A stretch of DNA of 7,107 nucleotides from Clostridiales bacterium (GTDB lineage: Bacteria > Bacillota_A > Clostridia > Oscillospirales > Oscillospiraceae), in contig JALFGI010000352.1 in the NCBI GenBank assembly GCA_022777455.1, forward strand, positions 1 to 7,107, given 5' to 3'. How positions within the stretch are numbered: position 1 is the stretch's first letter; each line of letters begins with the position of its first letter. Position numbers and translations under genes: made by a program. The notes beneath the pieces were generated by a model. The model was not told the origin of the DNA and did not search any database. It was given only the letters and a program-made list of their open reading frames with translations. This document shows positions 1 to 5,909 of the stretch, piece by piece.

Positions 1-1
1 C

Positions 2-8
2 AAGGAGG
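2..8 (+). promoter_or_regulatory. Ribosome binding site of cbiK
   Basis: AAGGAGG lies eight bases before the ATG at 17, a near-perfect Shine-Dalgarno match at good spacing. It supports that ATG as the start and suggests efficient translation. The promoter, and any cobalamin riboswitch, would lie upstream of the window. Confidence 0.85.
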
Positions 9-16
9 AAAAAATC

Positions 17-1168
17 ATGAACAAGAAAACAAGAAGAACCCTGATTGCCGGTGTGCTGGCGGCAGCGATGCTGCTTGGCACCTGCGGTGCGGCGATGGCT
101 GATCAGACGGAGGACCAGGCAGCCGCCGATGCCGTGACGGAACTGATCAACGCAATCTACGTCCAGCAGCGCACCGAGAACACGGATGCCCAGTGCGCTG
201 AAGCCAAGGCAGCCTGGGATGCTCTGACCGATGCCCAGAAGGAACTGGTGGAAGACCCGGATTACTTTGGCCGTGACACCGGCGATGCCAGTCTGGACGA
301 TCCCCGGAACGCCGATGACATCGGCGAGAAGGAAATCCTGGTAGTGAGCTTCGGTACTTCCTTCAACGGCAGCCGTGTGGAGGATATCAAGGGCATCGAG
401 GATGCCATCCAGGCAGCGTTCCCCGACTGGTCCGTACGTCGGGCCTTTACCGCCCAGATCATCATCAACCATGTGCAGGCGCGTGACGGCGAGTTCATCG
501 ACAATATGGAGCAGGCCATGGAGCGGGCAGTTGCCAACGGCGTGAAGCAGCTGGTGGTGCAGCCCACCCATCTGATGCACGGCGCAGAATACGACGAGAT
601 GATGGACACCCTGGAAGATTACAAGGACAGAATTGAGTCCATCACCGTGGCAGAGCCTCTGCTGGGCGAGGTTGGCTCCGACGCCACTGTGATTAACGCC
701 GACAAGGAAGCGGTTGCCAAAGCCGTTGTTGCCGCCGCTGCAGCAGATGCCGGTTTTGCCGATGCAGCTGCCGCCGGGGAGCAGAGCACTGCCTTTGTGC
801 TGATGGGCCACGGCACCGCCCATGTGGCAAAGGTCAGCTACACCCAGATGCAGACCCAGATGGAGAAGCTGGGCTATGAAAATGTGTTCATCGGCACCGT
901 GGAGGGTGAGCCGGAGGCAACCTCCTGCGAGGCAGTCATCGAGGCCGTGAAGGCAGCGGGCTACAAGAATGTGGTGCTGCGTCCGCTGATGGTGGTGGCC
1001 GGTGACCATGCCAACAACGACATGGCAGGCGACGAAGAGGATTCCTGGAAGAGCATGTTCCTGGCTTCCGGCTACTTCGACACCGTGGACACCCAGATTT
1101 CCGGTCTTGGCAGCATCGAAGCGATTCAGGCGCTGTATGTTGCCCATACCCAGGCTGTAATCGGTTAA
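17..1168 (+). CDS. cbiK: Exported CbiK-family sirohydrochlorin cobaltochelatase
   Basis: CbiK-type chelatases insert Co2+ into sirohydrochlorin, the metal insertion step of anaerobic B12 synthesis. The 383-residue product starts with a classical signal peptide: a basic N-terminus (residues 3-7), a hydrophobic core (9-22) and a probable cleavage site AMA|D after residue 28. Residues 35-80 form a predicted helical segment with the pattern AKAAWDALTDAQKELV. The chelatase domain runs from about 105 to 383 and opens with ILVVSFGTSF. Metal-site candidates are H265 in MGHGTAH, E296 in GTVEGEPEA and H331 in VAGDHANND. Their spacing matches the His-Glu-His cobalt site known from Salmonella CbiK. Another conserved segment is PTHLMHGAEY at 183-192. 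An Ala-rich stretch (about 236-253) links the two halves. Salmonella CbiK is about 264 residues and cytoplasmic, so this version is extended and exported, like the periplasmic CbiK of Desulfovibrio. No C-terminal anchor is seen. Family assignment is firm; the exact substrate outside the cell is unknown. Confidence 0.92.
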   Translation: MNKKTRRTLIAGVLAAAMLLGTCGAAMADQTEDQAAADAVTELINAIYVQQRTENTDAQCAEAKAAWDALTDAQKELVEDPDYFGRDTGDASLDDPRNADDIGEKEILVVSFGTSFNGSRVEDIKGIEDAIQAAFPDWSVRRAFTAQIIINHVQARDGEFIDNMEQAMERAVANGVKQLVVQPTHLMHGAEYDEMMDTLEDYKDRIESITVAEPLLGEVGSDATVINADKEAVAKAVVAAAAADAGFADAAAAGEQSTAFVLMGHGTAHVAKVSYTQMQTQMEKLGYENVFIGTVEGEPEATSCEAVIEAVKAAGYKNVVLRPLMVVAGDHANNDMAGDEEDSWKSMFLASGYFDTVDTQISGLGSIEAIQALYVAHTQAVIG

Positions 1169-1179
1169 TCATGTATCTT

Positions 1180-1206
1180 TGCCCGGAGGCAAAACGCCTC
1201 CGGGCA
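1180..1206 (+). terminator. Strong hairpin after cbiK, imperfect terminator
   Basis: GCCCGGAGGC (1181-1190) and GCCTCCGGGC (1196-1205) are perfect inverted repeats around a 5-base AAAAC loop, and T1180-A1206 extends the stem to 11 pairs. It begins 12 bases after the cbiK stop. The bases that follow are TTGGGGCATTTTG, so the T-run expected for an intrinsic terminator is missing or displaced. It may be a leaky terminator, or a stem protecting the cbiK transcript from 3' decay while allowing read-through. Confidence 0.6.
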
Positions 1207-1220
1207 TTGGGGCATTTTGT

Positions 1221-1250
1221 TGAAAGCCTTTCGGCGCCGGAAGGTTTTCA
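1221..1250 (+). repeat. 30-base dyad that folds as an RNA hairpin
   Basis: Two adjoining 15-base halves centred between 1235 and 1236 can pair along their whole length as RNA. Thirteen pairs are Watson-Crick and two are G-U wobbles (1226/1245 and 1231/1240). The innermost bases must open to form a loop. It lies 14 bases downstream of the first hairpin and 13 bases before the purine-rich ribosome binding region of the next gene. The role is unknown; an RNA processing or stabilising element between the first and second genes is plausible. Confidence 0.55.
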
Positions 1251-1282
1251 TCAGAAAGAACCCAGGAAAGGAAGGATCACCA

Positions 1283-2074
1283 ATGAAAAAAACAACAAAA
1301 CGAATCTCCTTGCTGCTGTCTGTGCTGCTGGCGCTGTGCTGTATGCTTCCCCTTGCTTTTGCAGAAGAGGAACAGGAAACTCCCCGTGTGCTGCCGGATG
1401 GTGTGTACACGGTGGATTTTGATACGGACAGCAGTATGTTCCGTGCGAATGAAGCCTGCAACGGAAAAGGCACATTGACGGTAGAGGACGGTATCCAAAC
1501 CCTGCATGTGAGTTTGCAGTCCAAGAAAATCGTGAACCTCTATCCCGGTACCGCGGAGCAGGCACAGCAGGCCGGCGCCCAGTGGCTGGAGCCCACGGTG
1601 GACAACGTGACCTACAGCGACGGCTATACGGAAGATGTCTTCGGCTTTGACATTCCCGTTGCCTCAGTGGGAGAGGAATTTGACCTGGCTATCATCGGCA
1701 CCAAGGGGGTCTGGTATGACCACAAGGTCAGCGTGTGCAACCCTGTGCCCCAGGCAGGCAGCTATACCTGCTCGGTGGTGCTCACCGGCGGCTCCGGGCG
1801 GGCCAGCGTCAGCTCTCCTGCTGTGCTGGTTTCAGACGGAGAAACGCTGATTGCCACAATCCAGTGGAGCAGCCCGAATTACACATACATGATGGTGGAT
1901 GACGTTCAATACGACCCCACTCAAGAAGAGGGCAACTCCACTTTCCAGATTCCAGTGACCCTGGATGAGGATATTCCTGTCAGCGCGTGCACGGTAGCCA
2001 TGAGCGCGCCCCATCTGGTGGAGTATACCCTGCATTTTGACAGCACCACGCTGATCCCGGGCCGGGAGGAATGA
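1283..2074 (+). CDS. Exported protein with two NEAT-like domains
   Basis: The ATG at 1283 is chosen because AGGAAAGGAAGG (1264-1275) sits just upstream and because translation from there opens with a standard signal peptide: KKTTKR, a Leu-rich core, and a probable cleavage AFA|E after residue 27. Upstream in-frame TTG codons would put a poor tail before the signal peptide. The 263-residue product has two related domains, about 36-155 and 157-259. Paired landmarks are DGVYTVDF/AGSYTCSV, TLTVEDGIQTLHVSL/AVLVSDGETLIATIQ and FGFDIPV/TFQIPV, consistent with an internal duplication of a beta-sandwich. The second domain carries SSPNYTYMMVDDVQY (196-210), reminiscent of the Ser and YxxxY-type haem-contact segments of NEAT domains. 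The mature part has four cysteines (59, 152, 163, 236). There is no LPXTG motif, no lipobox (LALC is a poor match) and no C-terminal membrane segment. The stop overlaps the cbiA region, tying it to the B12 operon. Binding of haem, iron or a corrinoid is inferred from resemblance only. Confidence 0.75.
   Translation: MKKTTKRISLLLSVLLALCCMLPLAFAEEEQETPRVLPDGVYTVDFDTDSSMFRANEACNGKGTLTVEDGIQTLHVSLQSKKIVNLYPGTAEQAQQAGAQWLEPTVDNVTYSDGYTEDVFGFDIPVASVGEEFDLAIIGTKGVWYDHKVSVCNPVPQAGSYTCSVVLTGGSGRASVSSPAVLVSDGETLIATIQWSSPNYTYMMVDDVQYDPTQEEGNSTFQIPVTLDEDIPVSACTVAMSAPHLVEYTLHFDSTTLIPGREE
2065..2070 (+). promoter_or_regulatory. Ribosome binding site deciding the cbiA start
   Basis: GGAGGA abuts the ATG at 2071, leaving no spacer, but is nine bases before the in-frame ATG at 2080. 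The spacing favours 2080 as the true start. The site lies inside the last codons of the preceding gene. Confidence 0.7.
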
Positions 2075-2079
2075 CGAAT

Positions 2080-3462
2080 ATGGAATCCCGGATTGCCAGA
2101 GTCCTGTTTGCAGGAACCAACAGCGGCTGCGGCAAAACCACCGTTACCTGTGCCGTCATGCAGGCGCTGGTGAACCGGGGGCTGCAGGTAGGGGCCTTCA
2201 AATGTGGGCCGGATTATATTGATCCCATGTTTCACAGCCGGATCATCGGGGCGAAAGCTGCCAATCTGGATTCCTGGTTTTTTGATGACAATACCCTGCG
2301 GTTCCTGCTGGCCCAAAACGGAGCGGGGCGGGACATCAGCATTGTGGAAGGGGTTATGGGCTTTTATGATGGGATAGGCCTGACCGAAACCCGGGGAAGC
2401 ACCTACTCCGTCGCCCGAATCACCCAAACCCCGGTGGTGCTGGTGGTGGGTGCAAAGGGAGCTTCCCTGTCTGTTTTAGCCACCATTCAGGGCTTTCTGG
2501 ACTTCTGCCCGGAAAATCAGATTCAGGGGGTAATCCTCAACCAATGCACGGCCTCCACCTATGAGGCGCTGGAAGAGGAAATCCGACGCCGGTTTGCCGG
2601 GCGCGTTCTCCCCCTGGGCTTCCTGCCCAGACTGCCGGAGTGCAGCTTGGAGAGCCGCCACCTGGGACTGGTGACAGCCGGGGAGGTAGCCAATCTTCAG
2701 GACAAGCTCCGCATTCTTGCCGCCCAGGCAGAGCAGACCATCGATCTGGACGGCCTGATGAAGCTGTCGAAATCGGCCCCGGACATCTGCTGTGTGCCGG
2801 TAGAGCTGCCCCGGTTTGCACCGGTGCGCATTGCCGTGGCAAAGGACCGGGCCTTCTGTTTTTATTATGAAGACAGTCTGGAAGCCCTGGCCCAAATGGG
2901 CGCAGAGCTTGTCCCGTTCAGTCCGCTGACAGATGCCGCACTGCCGGAGGAGATTCATGGTCTGTACCTGGGCGGCGGGTATCCGGAGCTGTACGCACAG
3001 AAGCTCAGCCAGAATGACCCCATGCGGCTCAGCATCAAAAACGCCCTGAGGTCAGGCCTGCCCTGCATTGCGGAGTGCGGCGGCTTTATGTACCTGACCG
3101 AAGCAATCGAAGATTTTCCCATGGTGGGCAGCCTCCCGGGAAAGAGTTATGACAATGGGAAGCTGACCCGCTTCGGCTATGTGCGCCTGCAGGCAAAAAA
3201 CGACCAGATGCTCTGCAAGGCCGGGGAAGAAATTCGGGGACACGAATTCCACCACTGGGACTGCACGGAGCCGGGGGACGGTTTTACGGCAGTAAAAGAG
3301 CTTTCCGGCAAACGCTGGGACTGCGTGGTGTCCACGCCTACCCTCTATGCCGGATACCCCCATTTCCATTTTTATGCCAACCCATCCTTTGCGGTGAATT
3401 TCTACCGCGCCTGTTTGGAGGAAAAGAACCATGCTGGAACACATCGCCCCCATGGATATTGA
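2080..3462 (+). CDS. cbiA: Cobyrinate a,c-diamide synthase CbiA
   Basis: CbiA uses ATP and glutamine to amidate the a and c side chains of (cobalt) cobyrinate in the cytoplasm. The 460-residue protein has the expected two-part build. The N-terminal synthetase domain has a P-loop GTNSGCGKT (12-20), FKCGPDYIDPMFH (40-52) and EGVMGFYDG (90-98). The C-terminal class I glutamine amidotransferase domain has YLGGGYPE (about 296-303), the nucleophile Cys333 in AECGG, and HFHFYANP (428-435) carrying the likely catalytic His. Length is typical of the family. An alternative start at 2071 would add three residues and would form an ATGA overlap with the upstream stop. The 3' end overlaps cbiC by 32 bases, so the C-terminal tail past the HFHF motif is doubly coding. 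The similar hydrogenobyrinate enzyme CobB of the aerobic pathway is the main alternative, but the cbi neighbours point to CbiA. Confidence 0.95.
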   Translation: MESRIARVLFAGTNSGCGKTTVTCAVMQALVNRGLQVGAFKCGPDYIDPMFHSRIIGAKAANLDSWFFDDNTLRFLLAQNGAGRDISIVEGVMGFYDGIGLTETRGSTYSVARITQTPVVLVVGAKGASLSVLATIQGFLDFCPENQIQGVILNQCTASTYEALEEEIRRRFAGRVLPLGFLPRLPECSLESRHLGLVTAGEVANLQDKLRILAAQAEQTIDLDGLMKLSKSAPDICCVPVELPRFAPVRIAVAKDRAFCFYYEDSLEALAQMGAELVPFSPLTDAALPEEIHGLYLGGGYPELYAQKLSQNDPMRLSIKNALRSGLPCIAECGGFMYLTEAIEDFPMVGSLPGKSYDNGKLTRFGYVRLQAKNDQMLCKAGEEIRGHEFHHWDCTEPGDGFTAVKELSGKRWDCVVSTPTLYAGYPHFHFYANPSFAVNFYRACLEEKNHAGTHRPHGY

Positions 3463-4054
3463 AAAGCGGAGCTTTGAGATCATTACGGAGCTTCTGGGAG
3501 AGCGCAAGCTTGACCCGGAAAATGAGCTGGTCATCAAGCGGGCCATCCACACCACGGCTGATTTCGACTACGCGGAGAATCTCGTGTTTTCCCCCCACGC
3601 GGTGCAAAAAGGCATGGAAGCCCTGCGCTCTGGCTGCGACATTGTCACGGATACCCAGATGGCGAAATCCGGCATCAACAAAACCATCCTGGGCAAGCTG
3701 GGCGGTGAGGTCCACTGCTTTATGTCCGACCCGGAGGTCGCAAAGGAGGCCAAGGAGCGGGGTGTTACCCGGGCCTTTGTGTCCATGGAGCGGGCGGCAA
3801 AGCTGGGGAAGCCCTGCATTTTCGCCATTGGCAATGCCCCAACAGCCTTGATCTGCATCCGGGAGCTGATTGAAGCCGGAAAGCTGAGCCCCGCGCTGAT
3901 TGTGGGCGTTCCCGTGGGTTTTGTCAATGTGGTGGAAAGCAAGGAACTGATTCTGGAGCTGGATACACCCCACATTGTGGCCCGGGGCCGGAAGGGCGGC
4001 AGCAATGTGGCCGCCGCCATCTGCAACGCCATGCTCTACCAGATTATGCGGTGA
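3431..4054 (+). CDS. cbiC: Cobalt-precorrin-8 methylmutase CbiC
   Basis: CbiC moves the C11 methyl group to C12 in cobalt-precorrin-8, giving cobyrinate, the substrate of CbiA. The 207-residue length fits the family. The catalytic His is H40 in KRAIHTTADFDY (36-47), equivalent to the essential His of CobH. Other family landmarks are CDIVTDTQMAKSGI, FAIGNAPTAL and IVGVPVGFVNVVESK. The start at 3431 has GGAGGA at 3417-3422 with an eight-base spacer; the later ATG at 3452 lacks one. It begins inside the last 32 bases of cbiA in another frame, so translation is probably coupled to cbiA. Confidence 0.96.
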   Translation: MLEHIAPMDIEKRSFEIITELLGERKLDPENELVIKRAIHTTADFDYAENLVFSPHAVQKGMEALRSGCDIVTDTQMAKSGINKTILGKLGGEVHCFMSDPEVAKEAKERGVTRAFVSMERAAKLGKPCIFAIGNAPTALICIRELIEAGKLSPALIVGVPVGFVNVVESKELILELDTPHIVARGRKGGSNVAAAICNAMLYQIMR

Positions 4055-4055
4055 G
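4050..4055 (+). promoter_or_regulatory. Short ribosome binding site for cbiD
   Basis: GGTGAG overlaps the cbiC stop codon (4052-4054) and lies four bases before the ATG at 4060. GGTGA matches the 3' part of the AGGAGGTGA anti-16S consensus. The in-frame GTG at 4051 would have no recognisable site before it, so 4060 is preferred. Confidence 0.5.
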
Positions 4056-4059
4056 AAAC

Positions 4060-5217
4060 ATGGAAGAATACACGATCAAAGACGGGAAAAAACTGCGTCT
4101 TGGCTATACCACCGGCTCCTGCGCCGCCGCGGCAGCCAAGGCGGCAGCCTGGATGCTGCTGACCGGCAAATCCCTGGAGCGAATCCATCTGCTGACCCCT
4201 AAGGGAATCCCCCTGGAGTTACCGGTGCTGGATATCCAAATCACACCGGACACAGCCTTCTGCGCCATCCAGAAGGATGGCGGCGACGATCCTGATGTGA
4301 CCAGCGGCGCGCTGATTTGCGCCAGAGTATCCAGGTACGGTGCCCCCGGCGTCACCATCGAGGGCGGTCTCGGCGTAGGACGGGTGACCCGGCCGGGATT
4401 GGACCAGCCCATCGGGGAAGCCGCCATCAATTCCACCCCACGAAGAATGATCCGGGAGAATCTGGAGGAAGTCGCCGCCCTCACCGACTATTCCGGAGGC
4501 TTTCTTGTGGAGATCTCCGTGCCCCGGGGGGAGGAACTGGCGAAGAAAACCTTCAACCCCCGATTGGGCATTGAAGGCGGCATCTCCATCCTGGGCACCT
4601 CTGGGATTGTGGAGCCCATGAGCGAGGAGGCCCTTGTGGAGAGCATCCGGGTGGAAATGCGGCAAAAGGTGGCCTCCGGGGCCCGCTATCTGCTGGTCAC
4701 CCCCGGCAACTACGGCGAGGCCTTCCTGCGGGAGCACATGACCCTTCCCTTTTCGGAAAGCGTCAAATGCAGCAACTTCGTGGGCCAGACCATCGATATG
4801 GCCATGCAGCTGGGGGTAAGGGGCATCCTGTTTGTTGCCCATATCGGCAAATTTGTGAAGGTGGCTGCCGGGATCATGAACACCCACTCCCGATGGGCCG
4901 ACGGCCGGGGGGAGATTCTTGCCGCCAACGCCCTGCGGGCAGGGCTTTCCCGGGAGGCAGCGCTGGAGATTCTGGACGCGGCCACCACGGAGGAGGCTCT
5001 TTCGGTGGTCATACGGGAGGGGCTGCTGGATGCCGTGATGGAGCAGCTCACCACCCGGATTCACGACCACCTGCACCACCGCGCCGGAGCGAATTGTCTG
5101 CTGGGCGCGGTGCTCTACTCCAATCAGTGGGGGTATCTGGGACAGACGGAAAGCGCGGAGGAACTGACCCGGCTGCTGAACAGTCAATATGAAGGAAACG
5201 AGGAATACGGAAAATGA
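4060..5217 (+). CDS. cbiD: Cobalt-precorrin-5B C1-methyltransferase CbiD
   Basis: CbiD transfers a methyl group from SAM to C1 of cobalt-precorrin-5B, a step specific to the anaerobic pathway. The 385-residue protein begins with the family hallmark LGYTTGSCAAAAAKAA (14-29). Further conserved blocks are VTIEGGLGVGRVTRPGL, EAAINSTPRRMI, FNPRLGIEGGISILGTSGI and HIGKFVKVAAGIMNTHSR, followed by a C-terminal NCLLGAVLYSNQWGYLG. It is not related to the tetrapyrrole methylase fold of CbiL and CbiF. A GTG at 4051 is a possible earlier start adding three residues; it overlaps the cbiC stop, but the ATG at 4060 has the better ribosome binding site. The stop overlaps the cbiL start in an ATGA arrangement. 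Confidence 0.95.
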   Translation: MEEYTIKDGKKLRLGYTTGSCAAAAAKAAAWMLLTGKSLERIHLLTPKGIPLELPVLDIQITPDTAFCAIQKDGGDDPDVTSGALICARVSRYGAPGVTIEGGLGVGRVTRPGLDQPIGEAAINSTPRRMIRENLEEVAALTDYSGGFLVEISVPRGEELAKKTFNPRLGIEGGISILGTSGIVEPMSEEALVESIRVEMRQKVASGARYLLVTPGNYGEAFLREHMTLPFSESVKCSNFVGQTIDMAMQLGVRGILFVAHIGKFVKVAAGIMNTHSRWADGRGEILAANALRAGLSREAALEILDAATTEEALSVVIREGLLDAVMEQLTTRIHDHLHHRAGANCLLGAVLYSNQWGYLGQTESAEELTRLLNSQYEGNEEYGK

Positions 5218-5903
5218 GTGGAATCCTTTACGGCGTGGGTGTTGGCCCCGGTGACCCGGAGCTTCTGACCCTGAAAGCATTGAGAATTCTGCGGGAAAGC
5301 GACGTAATCGCCATTCCCGCAGAAACGAAAGAATCCTGCGCTGCCTATAAAATCGCTCTGGGAGCCTACCCGGAGCTGGAACGGAAAGAACTGCTTCCGG
5401 TGCCCATGCCCATGACCAAGGATCCTTCCGTCCTGGAGCGCAGCCATGAAGCCGCCGCCAGCGCCATTGCACAGCAGCTGGAGCAGGGACGCCAGGTGGC
5501 GTTTCTGACCCTGGGCGATCCCACGGTATACTCCACTTTTCTTTACGTCCACCGAAAAATCGCCGGGAGGGGCTATGAAACCGCCATCATCAGCGGAATC
5601 CCCTCCTTCTGCGCGGCGGCTGCCAGGCTCAATCAGGGACTATCCGAGCAATCCCAGCCCCTGCACATTCTGCCCGGCACCTACCACCATGGAAACGCTG
5701 AGGCCATCACAGCCCTTCGGGGCACCAAGGTGCTGATGAAAACCGGCAGAAATATGGCTTCTGTCCGCAGAAGCATTCTGGAAAGCGGACAGGAAGCGGT
5801 TCTGGTGGAAAACTGCGGTATGCCGGGAGAGGCTGTCTACCACGGTGCCGCCAGCTTCCCGGATCACCCCAGCTACTATTCTTTGATCATTGTGAAGGAG
5901 TGA
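5214..5903 (+). CDS. cbiL: Cobalt-precorrin-2 C20-methyltransferase CbiL
   Basis: CbiL is a SAM-dependent tetrapyrrole methylase that adds the C20 methyl group to cobalt-precorrin-2/cobalt-factor II, the first ring methylation after cobalt insertion. The 229-residue length is close to that of known CbiL/CobI. The N-terminal GVGVGPGDPELLTLKA (7-22) is the methylase P-rich loop. FLTLGDPTVYST (about 97-108) and ISGIPSFCAAAARLN (about 126-140) match the SAM-binding GDP and GIPS motifs typical of this subfamily. The ATG forms an ATGA overlap with the cbiD stop, with GAGGAA at 5200-5205 as ribosome binding site. Aerobic CobI is the closest alternative, excluded by the cbi context. Confidence 0.93.
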   Translation: MSGILYGVGVGPGDPELLTLKALRILRESDVIAIPAETKESCAAYKIALGAYPELERKELLPVPMPMTKDPSVLERSHEAAASAIAQQLEQGRQVAFLTLGDPTVYSTFLYVHRKIAGRGYETAIISGIPSFCAAAARLNQGLSEQSQPLHILPGTYHHGNAEAITALRGTKVLMKTGRNMASVRRSILESGQEAVLVENCGMPGEAVYHGAASFPDHPSYYSLIIVKE

Positions 5904-5909
5904 AACGCT

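Noticed and set aside
1..16. Cobalamin riboswitch upstream of cbiK
   Set aside because: Only 16 bases precede the gene and they are just the ribosome binding site; any riboswitch lies outside the window.
77..88. Lipoprotein signal at LGTC in CbiK
   Set aside because: Gly at -2 and Thr at -1 are poor lipobox residues, and AMA|D five residues later is a better type I cleavage site.
1220..1250. Internal promoter with a TTGAAA -35-like box
   Set aside because: No -10 element resembling TATAAT lies 16-18 bases downstream; that region is the GC-rich arm of the dyad.
1217..1282. Upstream TTG start extending the NEAT-like protein by 22 residues
   Set aside because: It would place a basic tail ahead of a complete signal peptide and run through the dyad, and the best ribosome binding site serves the ATG at 1283.
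1171..1422. Plus-strand open frame of 83 codons across the gap after cbiK
   Set aside because: It runs through both hairpins and into the signal peptide region of the NEAT-like gene in another frame, with no ribosome binding site.
3338..3973. Minus-strand open frame of 211 codons opposite cbiA and cbiC
   Set aside because: It covers the CbiC catalytic region in antisense and shows no family resemblance; it is a composition shadow.
4219..5472. Long open frame on the minus strand (417 codons) opposite cbiD and cbiL
   Set aside because: It lies antisense to two unmistakable enzymes. Its translation is rich in Gly, His, Gln and Pro with no recognisable motif, which fits a frame kept open by codon bias of the plus-strand genes.
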